A DNA stretch of 64,000 nt from Asterias rubens (lineage: Eukaryota > Echinodermata > Asteroidea > Forcipulatida > Asteriidae): assembly GCF_902459465.1 (NCBI RefSeq), contig NC_047081.1, positions 2,170,001-2,234,000 on the forward strand, written 5' to 3'. How positions within the stretch are numbered: position 1 is the first letter of the stretch; each line of letters opens with the position of its first letter. The notes beneath the pieces are model-generated. The model did no database searches. It saw nothing but the letters and a program-made list of their open reading frames with translations, and was not told the DNA's origin. Made by a program: the position numbers and the translations under genes. Of this stretch, positions 31,963 through 46,900 are shown piece by piece.

Positions 31963-34900
31963 CTGTGGATAAGAGAGGCGGTAAAAACATTGAAGTTGGA
32001 GGAAATACTTGGATCAATGCGAGTTCTAAAATCAATTCCATACTGCTGCGTGGTTTTGTACAAAACTGAAATCATATATAACAAAAAAGTTAATCCTAAC
32101 GAAGCTATCCTTGTTAAATAATAACCAAGGAGCCTTGAGTGCTGGAGTGAATAAGGCCACAAGCCATTGACTTACCCATCTACTCCTAGCTTCGATGCCA
32201 GCATCCTCCAATCATTGCCTCTACTTCTCGGTGGGTCTAGTAACGTGCAAAGCTGGGCTCGGAACGGCCTAGACAATCGGAAGGCTTTGTTGGGGGCTTC
32301 TAAGGTCATTGACCCATACCCTGAACTACAGTTGGCTACGTCGGGCTCCGAATGACCGTGATCACATGACATCTGAACAGGGGTGGATAGTCAAAAGGAT
32401 CAGGTCAGTGATCATGTTTTTTGGTCAGTTATGGCTATACACTGCAAAAACTAGGGTGGGGTCACATCTATTATACCCAAGAGAACATTAATATTAACAT
32501 CCATCATAGAGTGTTAAAAATAACACCAAGTTAACTTAGTTGGCAGAAATTTGCAGTTATTTGAACACCCTTATGATGTTAATTGTTTTTCTTTTCAGCT
32601 GCTATTGCATTCAGTTTCGTTTTCATGCACACATGATTTTTGTTCTTCTCACTCATGTTTGTTCCAGTCGTTCTAAAATTTTCAGTTAAATTTCTACTGC
32701 ATTTAAATGTCCAAACTGTCCAAATTCTTGCTTTATGACCCACTTCACCTGACGTCATCTTTAGAATAATTTTAGATGCGCATTGTGGTGGGCAATGTCA
32801 CTGTGCGTTATTCAGTGAAGTGCGCATTTTAGGCGAACTGCATTAACACATAAACCTACTGCCCACCAAAATGGTGAGCGCGGCACAGTCGCCGCGTGTG
32901 ACATGCGTGCAAGGGGTCACCAATACTCACATCATCCACACATCTTGATATGTCGATGACCTGCCGGCTGTTGGGTGATGACCCCTGCATGACCTCGATA
33001 CGACATCTGACTATATTGATGGCGGGGTCAACTCTGGCTAGTGTGAAGGCACAGTGCAGGGTATTGGAGGCACCACTCCAAATGTGATAAAAGGGGATTT
33101 CCTGCAAAGAAAAAAAGAAGAAAATTTTTTGATAAAATATCAAAAATTACTAAGAAAAACCCCTTTTAGTAATGTAGTTTTAGAGAAAGAGGTTAATTTT
33201 TAACCAAAAATTAATCTGAGGAAGGCTTCAAGCCAAAACAAAACAAAAAACAACCTTAATCAAAATAATTGTTAGCATAAAACCTTACCTGGTAAACAGT
33301 AATGGGGAGAGGTTGATAGTATAAAACATTGTGAGAAACGGCTCCCTCTGAAGTGACATAGTTTTCGAGAAAGAAGTAATTTTCAACGAATTTGATTTCG
33401 AGACCTCAAGTTTAGAATTTGAGGTCTCGAAATCAAGTATATGAAAGCACACAACTTCGTGTGACAAGGGTGTTTTTTTCTTCTCATTATTATCTCGCAA
33501 CTTCGACGACCAATTGAGCTCAACTTTCACAGGTTTGTTATTTTATGCATATGTTGAGATACACCAAGTGAGAAGACTTGTCTTTGACAATTCCCAATAG
33601 TGTCCAGTGTCTTTAACCTATGGAAGATGTCTGTAAAGTATTTGCAGACAACATATTGTGTATCAGGGGTGGTGGTTGTTACTGATAACTGGTTTGACAG
33701 AAGACTATTTTACCTGGAAGTTTGAGGCGACTTTGCTCTGCCAGCCGGGCATGACGTCTTCGATGGAAAGTATGAGATTATGACCTGTGTCGGTGAAGTA
33801 AAGCTGCTTGGGTCTGTGGAGGAGTCGGCCACCTAATCTCTGCTCAATCTGGATCACATTCTGTTGATTACGAACATCATCCAATGATAATAATAAATAA
33901 TAATTGATAATATCTCTTGAAAATTTGTCACAAATTAATTAAGTTGAGTTGATTTCAACTTAAGTAATCAACAATATGACAAAAGTAGCATTTGAAGAGA
34001 GGTTTGCAGTAACGCCATTTGAGAATCTCTTTTGAATACCGTTAGCTCTGAAAAGAACTGGTGGTTGACAATGAAATCAGCGTTTCGATCAGTACGCTCT
34101 AAATTTGAAAAAGGCAACTGTCATCTGAGTTTAGTGAAGATAATGTTATTACCAAAATGTGATCAGCACAAGAGAACAATTTTTCAGAAAAAGGAATGGG
34201 GTACACCAGCAAAAACACCATACATAGGTTGTGAACCCTGACAATTATATATAAGTGAATACATCGTCATAAGTGAATACATTGTCATCATACATTCGTC
34301 ACCGTGGTCAAGTGGTTAGACTGCAGGACTTGCAATCACAAGGTTGTGGGTTCGAATCCCCCAGCTTAACCGCTGATTTCACAATGACTAGAATAGATAT
34401 GGTCGTCTAGTTAATGAATCACAATTTCTTGATTTGTGTAATTCATAATCATAGGTGTTAAACCAATGTTTGTGAGAGAGAGATCGGCTGTTGCCAGCTT
34501 GGTGTTTATATCCCTTGTGGGAGTTTGCCGAGTTCCCTTGATTGGAAGATCATACAAACAAAAAATATCAAATATTTCTAGATTTATTTTAGAGATGTTA
34601 ATACACATTTGATAAAAAACAACCATTCTGAAAAATGTGTCGCAGTTGCTTTTGTTGGGCTTGTGATAACACCTCCTGAACTTCCAAAGAGCAGAATTTT
34701 TGTATGTATGAAGAAAATAATAATAATAATAATAATTTTCGATTTATATAGCGCCTAATAACTAACACTTAATTCTCTAAGCGCTTTACATTAGTGCCCT
34801 GGTCATAGGGCCAATAACATCCCTTTTTAATGTTTCTCAGCTCCCTTGGGAGTATACAACCTGGGCAACAGTTTATATCGCTCCAAAGGCTTTTTCATTC

Positions 34901-37900
34901 ACAATATCAACCTCTACCCTCGCAGGTACCCATTTATTCCCCTGGGTGAAGAGAAGCAATTATAGTAAAGTATCTTGCTCAAAGACACAAGTGTCACGAC
35001 TGGGATTCGAACCCACACTCCGGTGAAAACGCACCAGAACTTGAATTCGATGCTCTTAACCACACGGCCATGACACTCTACAAAATGACAAGAAAAGTCC
35101 AGAAAATATCTGAATTCAGATATTTTTCTCATCCCTACCTCCAATGTGTCCGGCGTATCTTCCATGACGTACACCTTCACGCAGTAATCCATCATAGCTC
35201 GGAGTATGGGCCCAAAGGCAGCGATCTTAAGTACTTTACTGGCTGCCTGGCTCGGCAGCGATTCACCCACGAAGGCAAACCAGCTGAGCTGGTCCGTCAC
35301 GATGGAACACTGTCTCTTGTCCACTTGGCAGAAGATTGGTGTGTTTATAGTCTCCTCTCCCACTATGGCAATTTTCTGAGTACAAAAAAGACACACAATC
35401 ATTAAAGACACTGGACACTATTGGTAATTGTCAAAGACCAATCTTCTTACTTGGTGTATCTCAACATATGCATAAAATAACAAACCAGTGAAAATTTGAG
35501 CTCGATTGGTCATCGAAATTGCGAGATAATAATGACAGAAAAAATACCCTTGTCACACAAGTTGTGTGCTTTCAGATGGTTGATTTCGAGACCTCAAATT
35601 CTAAACTTGAGGTCTTGAAATCAAATTCGTGGAAAGATACTTCTTTCTCGAAAACTACATTACTTCAAAGGAAGCCGTTTCTCACAATGTTTTATACCAT
35701 CAACCTCTCCCCACTCGTTATCAAGAAAAGTTTGATGCTAATAATTATTTTGAGTAACTACCAATAGTGTCCATCCTTTAAGGTAAGACACTGTTATAAA
35801 GAATTGCAAAGGTCGATGGTTCGACTCGCACCGAGTAACATGCATGTTTTTACAAGAACCGTATTGGGCTTTTCTAAAAAAGTTGTAGACGGGCCTTATT
35901 TGCAGAAATTCTAACAACTTACCGGTTAAAACATTCCATTTTTTTGGGGGGGACTTAATTCAGTGAAAAGAGTCAATGCTGACAATAAAGTCTGAACCTG
36001 CGATCCATATCTTAGGAGGTACGTTAGAAGATTACATTTCCACTTTTTGGTAACACCTATGGCATTATAGCATCCAATGAGCTTTGGAAAACAGTATCCG
36101 TAGTGCTAGATTGTAGACTAAAGAGCACAACTTTTTAAGATTTTGAGGAAAATACAGCCTCTTAATTACAAAGAAAGTCTGAATTAAGATGAAAATCTTA
36201 ACTCGTGCCTGCTGAACTGTATCTAATTAACACACGAGTAGACCATTATTTGAGCCAATATCAGCCAAAGATAAAAAATATAATGACAAATGGTTCACAA
36301 ATCCAGCAAACAACTTTGATTTCCACTCCTCACCTCCCACGCTTTTTCTCCAGAGCGGCACATATTGCTATATACAGAACACCTCCACTCTCCCCTCATG
36401 CCATTAGCGCAGTGTGGTGTCGTTATAATGACCGGCTTGGCAAAGGTCAGGCCCGGTGGACCGCAGATAATGACCGGGCTGAGAATGGTCTGTTTTCCAC
36501 TCACTCTTGGACGGTCGGTCACATCACGGCTGACGGCAATATACAGGTCCTCTGAGTGACCCTTTGGAAGGGCGCCCTCTGGGATAAACATACTGATACC
36601 TATTCAAGGCAATAAAGAAACAAATGATGAGCCCTGTGTTATTGCCCTGTGTTATTGCCCTGTGTTATTGCCCTATAGGGCATTAATACAAAATACCAGC
36701 CAATGTAGGATAACTCTGGATTAAGCACATTGGGAATGCTTTTGAAATGGCCCCGGAAAAAAGAAATTTCTACAGAGGGCCATATTCAGAAACGTCAGCC
36801 TTGTCAGTTATATTGCCCCAAGCAAAGCAACTTTTCTTGTGTCTTTTAAGGAAAACAAGGTTCTGTCGGACTGAGGCAATAAAGATCTCTGAACGCACTG
36901 TATAAGACAGCCAGCATAACTTCTAATTACATTGCCCTAATTCACAGCGGCAAAAATTAATCTAATGCCCCCCTCAAAAAAAAAAGATATAATACAAATT
37001 TCATTACTGTAAAAAGATTCATTAAGCGCATTTCCAAAAAGACTTAAGTGCTTTACTAAAATGCTTTTAAAGTTCAAGGAAACACCAAATTAAAATGTAA
37101 AAAAAAACGGGAAAAAAAGAAGAGAGAAAATACAGAAAAGCGTAAGGTAGAACGAGGTTATGCTAGCAGTTCTCTCCTTACCAGCATCTGGTATAACTAG
37201 TCTTCCTCCTCGGTGGCTCACCATCCCCCACGACATACAATGCGAGTCTATATGCGACGGGATTCCTGCACTGACAATAGAGGGAGCCCTTCCGTGGTCC
37301 GACCCATACGGGGAGCTCGGGGACAGGCTCTCCTCCTCGGAAGAATGGACTGCTGAGTCTCTGAGTCTCCGCTCATGAAATGTGGTGTTGTCCTCGCCGT
37401 CCGGCTCCGAGCACCTCTGCTGGTTCGGATTATGAGTCAGATTCCGACAAGGTAAGTCCATCGGCGGCCGGTTATGGAGAATGGGATGGCAGCACTCTTG
37501 CGTCGTCGGGGGCACCAGCGGGATGTACTGATGCATGGACGGGTCGATGATGGGGTTGCCGTTCGGCACGGCGTAGTTCGATGAGTCCGACGAGTAATCG
37601 TTCAGGTGCGTCATGACGCCGTTTTTGGGCGAGAACGTGACGGTCATTCCGTTGGGCTTGATGTCCTTGGGATCCTCGTAGTACGCTTCGGATTGGAGGA
37701 TCGGTGACGTGGTCATTTGGATTTTTTCCATGGTGTGATTCGGGAGGGCTACGTGGGTGCACATGTTGAGCGGTGCCGAGGACTGGGTGATGTCTGGCTG
37801 AACGGCTAACATAGCCAAGTTACACTCATCTGTAAAGTAACAGACAAACCATTAATAACCACTGGATCAAAAACTTATAAATAAATCAGAATAAGCATTA

Positions 37901-40900
37901 TAGCTCTAGGCATGTCTCAATGTGCATGATTGGCAGGCAAAGAATCATCATCGGCAACCATCATGACATGCTGATTTTGAAGCAATGCGCTCTTAAACTG
38001 GGTACCACAGAGCTTAACAAAAAAACTACACACTCACCAAATAAATACAGCCACTTTCAAAGGGAAAGACTGTTGGTCTATGATGGCATTAACAATAACA
38101 GGGGTTGATTTCACAAAGAGTTAAGACTAGTCTTGTCTCGGATCAGCCTTAAGTTTTAAGTAAGTCTTAAAGAGTCATAGGACTTGTCATAAGTTCGACT
38201 ATGAAATAGTTTGTGAAATCGACCCCTTGTCTTTTGAATCACTTCCAAGTTTGCCTTCACATCACTGTTCAAATGACCTTCTCTATAATTTAACTTGTAT
38301 GTACTTATGGGATTGCGAGTTGCAATGAATTGAATGAAAGCACTACCTGTAGTACCAGCTGAATAAGTGGTCCCTTGTCTCTTCCTGCGCGTTGCTATAC
38401 ACACTATCATGAAGACAAAGACTAATAGGAAGACCAAAGCAGCCAGAGCAACGCCGATATACAGAGGGATCTGATCCTCATACCCATCCTTGACTATAGA
38501 GGGAGACAGACACAGAGCAAGATGTAATGTGGTTAGTACAGGGTGCTGAAGGTTGATGGTTTTGAGCATCCACCATGCCTGGATATTCATCTGCCAGAGG
38601 GCACTCTTTATTTTCACTTTGCCTGAGAAGAAACAATGAGCCTATTGGCCAAGTGGCTCATCCCTAGATTCTGTGAATGTACAATTAGGACATGTCTTCA
38701 AATGGTAGACTTGTTTCTATTCCTCAGAGCAACTCACTGACTTGAGTACAACTCACTGACTTGAGTCTAAGTCAATGACTTGAGTCTAAAAGTTACTGAC
38801 TTGAGTCTAAGTCACTAACTTGAGGTCAACTCACTGACTTCAGTCCTAGCGACCGACTTGAGTTCCAGACAGTCTGACTTTTGCCAGCAGCTCTTTATCT
38901 TACCCTTAGGGTCTTCTTCATTAGTAACTGCCGTTCCACCTTTGCCATTGTTGGTTCCAGCTGCTACAACTGGTGGTGGAGGTGGAGCACTTGTTGTTAC
39001 ATCAGGAGCATCTGTTCATAAAAAAATGCATTATATAAACCTTAACAATAATATAATAATATCAAAGTCTTATACAGCGCAATTCTACTAAACAAGGTAT
39101 TCAAGGCGCTGAGTATATACAAACTTTCAGAAAGATATGTTATAGAAGTGATGAATATTCTGAGACCCGATTAAGTAGCACCTTATAAGGGTTTACAAGG
39201 TGCTACGGCGCATACTGAAGCCACAGCCGGGAACATCGGGGCGAAAACCTTCTCTTTTCGATAAGCGCACTGGGTTCTTTAACATGCGTTACACAATACG
39301 TGGGACCAACGGCTTTTCGTCCCATCCAAAGGACGAAGTAATGGTTAAGTGTCTTGCTTAAGGACACAAGTGCCACGGCTGGGGACTCGAATCTTCAGAA
39401 ACAACCAGTTCTGATAAGTTGACACCAAGGCAATGACCAAGGAGTATGGAGGCAATCACCTTCATAGCCTCTGTGAAGTATCACCCCCAACATTTTTCAG
39501 CAAACTTACTTGGATTGGGGTTGGGACATCGTCCACCTGTACAGTTTCTCTTTTCAAAGTTTTCTCCGAAGCAGTCTTGACCGCCGTTATTAGGGGCTGG
39601 ATCATCGCAGTAGCGACTTCGGACATGTTTGCAAGCGTTACTGCAGGTTGACCAGTCCGTCCAACGTCCCCACTCACCATTCACTGTGAAAATGAGTAAA
39701 ATTTAAAAGAAAATTCACATCTGAGAAGTCTCCCGCGACAGTAGAGTAGATACACACATGGTGTTACCACAAACCAAATATACATTGATACCTCACCATG
39801 CAATGCCTCAAATCCTATAACATTCACATCATTCAATGTCATAATTCAGCGAGTTAATATTCTGATGCTGTTTACCATTGTTAGAAACGAACCTCTACAA
39901 ACCTCTATGAGGTAATGCAGTTTCAGAGAAAGAGGTGATTTTTCACCTAAAAATTGAATCTGAGAAAAGGCATCAGGCAAGAGTCCTTTCTCAGGCATCT
40001 CTGTACATATACCTTCCCTTTAAAGGCAGTGGACACTTTTGGTAGTTACTCAAAATAATTATCAGCATGAAACCTTACTTGGTAACGATCTACTGGGGAG
40101 CTGTTGATGGTATAAAACATTGTGAGAAACGGCTCCCGCTGAAGTACATCATTTTCGAGAAAGAAGCAATTTTCCACGAATTTGATTTCGAGACCTCAGT
40201 TGTAGAACTTAAGGTCTCGGAATCAAGCATCTGAAAATACACAACTTCGTGTGACAAGGGTGTTTTTTTCTTTCATTATTATCTCGCAACTTTGACGACC
40301 GATTGAGCTCAAAATTTCACAGGTTTGTTATTTTATGCATATGTTGAGATACACCGGGTGAGAAGACTGGTCTTTGACAATTACCAATAGTGTCCAGTGT
40401 CTTTAAGAAACCCTGATTAAGGGGTCAGATACTGTCAGCTTCTGCCAGGTCAAGTTGTTACTCTCTGTGTGTTTTGCAGGGACACTAGTGGCTCAGTGAT
40501 CAACCCAATTAGTCTACCTGTCTCTATTGTTCTAAGCAACGAGTTGTCACTAATCACTCCAGGACTAAGTAGCTACTTCGTCATTCCACTTAGTCAGTGA
40601 TCTGTTTGGTTAACAGCAGTCAAACAGCGGTAGCAAAAAGCCAATTTAGAAATGGTGTACAAATAATATACAGACACTTCCATTGTTGATAAAGGAACCG
40701 CGCTGACGAATGTTAGCTAAGCATTCAATCGTGTCAACAGATTTTGTCAAACTCTTCTGCAAACCATCAATTAAAGGCACTGGACGCCTTTGGTAGTGGT
40801 CAAAGTCCAGTATGCACACTTGGTGTACCCCTTGGTGTAAGTCTTAATTATTTGAGGTCAAAATTGCCTCTTTCTAAAAAAAGAAACAAAATACGTATCT

Positions 40901-43900
40901 TCAGAGAGAGCTGTTTTTATTACAATGTTCTATACTATCAATAGCTCTCCATTGCTAGTTAAGTAAGTTTTTATGCTAAATAAACAATCATTTTGAGTAA
41001 TTACCAATAGTGTCTATGCCTTTAAACCTACAAATGCAAAATTTCCTAGCCAAAGGCTTTAATTTCTGAGAGAAAGTTGTTAGCTTGTTTTGCCAATTTA
41101 ACTAGGAAAATATACAATAAAAAAAAAGTAAAAAAAAAAAGGGTTGAAGCTATGAAATCATAAAGTAGTCCCTTGTGCAAAATTTCTTGAAGGGGATCCC
41201 CGGGCCCACCCCCTACCCCAATGGTATTGGAAAAACCAGTTATACATCTGTTGGTGTTTTTAATGCAACCCACAGTCAAAAGAAAACATTCAAAGCTTTT
41301 TCTGATTACAAAATCGCCATCGAATCGTCCTGTCAATTAGCAATTATTCCCACTAATGTAAACAGCAGACAGCAGAATGTTCTGGTGACTCGTCTCGCAC
41401 AAAGATAGACACGCTCCAATTGGACTCGAGAAATGTAGAGCGGACATCGTTTTGATAAATTCTGTTATTTAACTAATGTAGTTGGCCATCTGTCAAACGC
41501 ATTACTGGCAGCGACTTGTGTGTCACACAGTTGTTGATTGTAATGTTGAAATACATGATGCTGTTGATTTGCAGTCAACAAACCAGATGCATATTAGTCC
41601 GATATATGAACCATTATGTAAACATTTATGGAAAATGAAAAGTGCACTGTCTCTCTTTTGAAAACGAGAGGAAAAGTGCTTTCCAATGCTATTTAGACTT
41701 TGGGTGTACATATTGCAAGCATTTGCGGGAGATTTAGGAATTCACAAATTTCAAGATGTTAAATTTCTCTCAACTGTCAATTGATCTCAGAAAAACATTC
41801 ATCAAAATGTGTTGTGAAAGTAAAAGCTAGTATAGTTGGAATCTGGGTGAACTTGTGGTAGTTACTTCCCTTCAAGTTAATGACCATAAAAAAGGCCTAC
41901 TTGTTAAAGGCAGTGGACACTATCGGTAATTACTCAAAAAGATTATTAGCATAAAACCTTTCTTGGTGACGAGTAATGGGGAGAGGTTGATGGTATAAAA
42001 CATTGTGCGAAACAGCTCCCTCTGAAGTGCCATAGTTTTCGAGAAAGAAGTTATTTTCCACGAATTTGATTTTGAAACCTCATATTGAGAACTTGAGATC
42101 TCGAAATCAACCATTGAAATGCACATAACTTCTTGTAGCAAGGGTGTTTTTTTCTTCCATTATTATCTCACAAGTTCGATGACCAATTGAGCTCAGATTT
42201 TCACAGGTTTGTTATTTTATGCATATGTTGAGATACACCAACTGTGAAGGCTAGGCCATGACAATTACCAATAGTGTCCACTGCCTTTAAAGAGCACTGC
42301 AAAAAGAGCTGTTTATATTACAAAACACTGTCAAAAACGACCCCCTTAGAAGCAATAAAGTTTTAGAGAAATACCATTTTACACAAACAAATTTGAACCA
42401 TTCGCCTTTCTCAGGCATCTGGAACCAAATGATTATATGCAACAATTTGTTTCTTATATAGCACTAGAACAAAAAGGTATACTTTGGTTTAAAGCCTTCT
42501 CTTTACCTAAACAGTCCTCTGTACACGGCACGGCCTGTGTCACCTTCCCTGTGCACAAATGGCCTCCATTCTTTGGAGAAGGATTTGTGCAAGCACGGGC
42601 ACGCTGTTTGAGTCCTGTACCACATGTGACGTCACATTCTGTCCATTGGCTCCATGGTGTCCAACCGCCATGAACTGCCAAGACAAAATCAAAAATACAC
42701 ACAATAATCAGTTAGATGTATTAATTTTAGTTTTTTACACAGATGTGTGTTAGCACTGTATACTCAGTACTTTCTTGAGTCCTGTGAAAACATATCACAG
42801 GTATTTTACTCGGGTGGGATTCGCACCCACGACCCTTGCAATTCTAGAGCAGTGCCTTACCACTTAGACTACCGAAGTTGCCCGGTAGCTAGAGGCTAAT
42901 CAGTTAGATGATATCTCATGTTCAACTCTTTAGAAACCAGAGCGGCTGCAGGCGGATTGTACCAAAATCCACAGAGGGGCTGCAAATGGCCGCAATATTT
43001 GACAATTTTTTGCTCAAACAATGAGGGTCAAAGAAAAGGTTTGAGACTGAATTGACATTTTCCAATGTTTCCCATGTAAACATAGAATCTACAACTCAAA
43101 ACGTGTATTTCTGTTTCGTTTTCATCTTCCTGACATTTTACCTGTAAATAATGGTTAAAAAATCAAAAAGATTTGTAACGTCTGGGCGTATGTTTATGAT
43201 TATACAGAAATGAATGGTCTCTGAAGGGTTAAATGATATACGTACTTTCAGTTTCGATTTAGAACCCATAACATGAATACACAGAATAACAATAATGTGG
43301 CAGCAAACACTAAATCTGTTGCACAAACATCAAACAAATGAAAAGAAAAGCAAAAACATGGTTCCGCCCTGGACATGCTGAAAGAATTCATTCCAATGTG
43401 AGAAAACGAAACAGGAACTCGTGATAGACAAAATAGAAACAAAGCTAAGAGGTGTTCGTGTACATTCCTCAGCCGTGAACACATGACTGGAAAGCTTGCA
43501 AGTGGAATGGCAAGGCGTGGCTGAGCGTTTTTATTTTTGCAACGGACTTAAAAGGAACACGTTGCCTTGGATCTGACGAGTTGGTACGCAACATTATGGA
43601 GTGGACGGGTCTGACGCTGAATGACTCCCTGAGAAAGTCTGAAGATCGAAAAGGATGGAGGAAACTAACTGACAAATCTTCAAGAGGTGCGCCCACGGTC
43701 AGAAGACTATGGGATAGGCGAAGATGACTGCACAGAGAGCTTATAGTCAACAATTCAAAGACCCCATATGCAAGAAAATATTACAAACAACAAACAACAA
43801 AGAAACAATTCGTTTAAATCAGTGCAACATCTTTGAAACAAACTTGGTAACAAAACCCCAATCAAACATTTTCATCAAAAGAAAAATTGCCCAATACAAA

Positions 43901-46900
43901 AGTTTTGGTTTCAATATAGTTTCATTGGAATTGGTACAGACAAAAGTGCAGCAAACCAATGACTAACTGTTTTCAGAGGCTTTTTCACAGATGTAATCAA
44001 ATTTGATGAGATCTCCAAACAATTGTCATATAATGTGTCTATTGCTACATGAGGACTGGAACGAATGTACTTTATGTCACACACAATGATGTATCATATT
44101 TATTTCTGGGAAAGTGATGAAGAATAAAACAGATGGTTTGAAGTGATATAGGGCGGATTATAAATATACACTCTTTGCACAATTCTGTTATTTGCAATCT
44201 GCCAGCAATATCAAGTGGTGAAATTATTTTTTAATTTCCCCCAAAAACCACAGACCACTATACAATTTCACATAATATCTTTAAAGAATGGCATTTTTGG
44301 TCAAAAAAGTACTATGGCACAATACACTTTTCAAAAAGTGCATGCAAACTTTATCTTGAAGTAGGATTTGAAACTTTGCATGGTGGAAATACGATATGGA
44401 AAGGTTTGCGGTAACACCATGTAATGACTATCTCTAATGAGTTGGGGTGGTTCTAAAAAGAACCGTTGGTTTTAAACTCGACTTTATCTTAGTTTTTACA
44501 CTTCTGTCCACATAACTGAACTGAAGACACCAGAGACTCCTACAGCAAATTGAAGACACAATAACAGGAAAAAAGAGGGAGGTCGGGGGCACCATACCAC
44601 GCGATACTTTTTTGAATTTCCCACCTGTAAACACCATCTTTGTTTTTACACTTCTCAGGGGTGAGGTTCATTACTAACGAAAAAGTTTGAAACTTGGATA
44701 CACATTCAAAGGTATGTTGAAATGATGCCATTTCTACTGTTTGGTAACCCCTGGGTTTATAGATTCCAAGGAGCTTTTTGAAACAGTATCCAAAGTACTA
44801 GAGAAGTAGACCAATGAGCAGGATTTGTGGAATTTTTCATTTGTCTGATTTTTTTCACCAGGCCGACATAAAAAGTCTGAATTCAGCCAAAAGTCTGAAC
44901 ATCTCATCCCTGACTTCAGTCCACATAACGTGTTCCTTTAAGAATTTCTAAGATTCCCAGAACACATTGAAGACATGATAAGAGGAAGGAAGGAGGTAGG
45001 GGCACCATACCACATGCCACATAACACTTGTTTGAATTTCCCACCTGCGTTCTTACCATAGACCAGAACCTGTGCCTTCTCGCTCACTCGTCTCGTCGCC
45101 AAGTTCTCCGCGACGCAAGTATAGTTCCCCGTGTCGGAGAGTCTCAGCTGGTTCAAGATCAAGCTCTGTTGGGTTTGGAGATAGTGGCCGTCAGACTTAT
45201 CGATGCGGACGCTGTCTTTCTCCCAATATACTTCAGGATCTGGTACCCCTGACGGAGGTCGGCAGAGTAGCTCGATCGACTGTTGTGGCTCTGCCTGTTT
45301 TCCGAGAGGCTCTTGTTCAAAAAGTTTCTTTAGAACTGTGAAGAGAAAGTCGAAATATGGTTTCTTCAAAATCAAAGTTTTTTAAAAGATGTTTTTTTTT
45401 CACTGGGAATAAAGAACATTGTTATTGTTATTTAACCATTCATTCATCTTAAAGGAACACGTTGCCTTGGAGCGGTCGATTTGGTCTTTGAAAAGCGTTT
45501 GTAACCGTTTGTTATAAAATTGATATGGTTAGACAGATGTTGTAAAAGTAGAATACAATGATCCACACAAATATGCCTTGAAATTGCGTGGTTTTCGTTT
45601 TACCTCGTCGACTAACACGGTCGGCCATTTATGGGAGTCAAAAATTTGACTCCCATAAATGGCCAACCGTGATAATTCGAGTGATACTTGTGTGGATCAT
45701 TATATTCTACTTTTAAAACATCTTTCCAACGATATACATTTCATAACAAACGGTTTTGAACGCTTTTTTATAGACCAACTCGTCCGATCCAAGACAACGT
45801 GTTCCTTTAAGTTAGGTTGTTTCTTAATTTTCATTTTTTTTCTTAAAACAAAAATCGTTCAACATCCTCTCCAGCTCATGCCCTTCTCTACAGTGCCGTT
45901 AACCTCTTGGCAGATACAGAAGAAATATTGCAATTTCACTGCCAGTAAAAAGTAGGAAGCAATATTGGTTATAAACTTTCCCCATTTGAAGCCAGCACAC
46001 GTACAAAATTAGCATTCCAAAGCTGGAGTTGTGTCAAGTTATTTTGAAGTACCAATCATCCTGGGAAATCTCAGAAAGAAATAGAGGAGTGTCTTGCTGA
46101 ATAATAACCATGCTACAATTTAGCAAGGGACCCTTGCTAAACTGCTCTCGTGTGAAAGGGGCTTTGCTGAATAGTTACAAGTTCATCACTCCTGCATCGT
46201 ATCAAAAGAAATTATACAAGAACATTTGGCACACAAATTCTTTTGCACTGCGTCTTCAACTCGAAGCACACTCTACACTTACGCAGGAAGAATAATTCTT
46301 GGATAGGAAATCAAGATGCTTCCCGGGGGAAGAGGGGAAATCTTTCTACTAACCATGGTCATCTAACCATGTGCTTCTTCTGTAGTTTTTAGTGCCATTA
46401 ACTTCCAGAATCCTTACCAAACTTACAGACCCTTGAACATCTCACTTTACATATTATATTTCTTTTGTTAATCCAATAAGCCATAAGCAGGTTCCATCAG
46501 CAGTTACAGCTTTATGATTGGGGCGACCATTCACATCCAAAGATCAAAGAATTAAACTTTCGGGTATAAGAAGTGAAATCTTTTTCCATAACTACAGTGC
46601 TTATAGTGTGTCATGGCCGAGTGTTTATGAGCATTGAATTCAAGTTCTGATGCTAAGTCACCGGAGTGTGGGTTCGAATCCCAGTCGTGACACTTGTGTC
46701 CTTACGCAAGATACTTTACTATAATTGCTTCTCTTCACCCAGGGGTATAAATGGGTACCTGCGAGGATAGAGGTTGATATTGTGAATGAAAAAGCCTTCG
46801 GAGCGCCACGGCAGCTCGGGGCTGTATACTCCATATATAGGGAGCTGAGAAAGATTAAAGGGATGTTTTGGCCCAATGACTGGGGGACTAATGTAAAGCA

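Noticed and set aside
34299-34375. tRNA gene
   Set aside because: A and B boxes are present, but the 3' flank cannot pair with the 5' end and the same head recurs with a common non-tRNA body, so it is a SINE.
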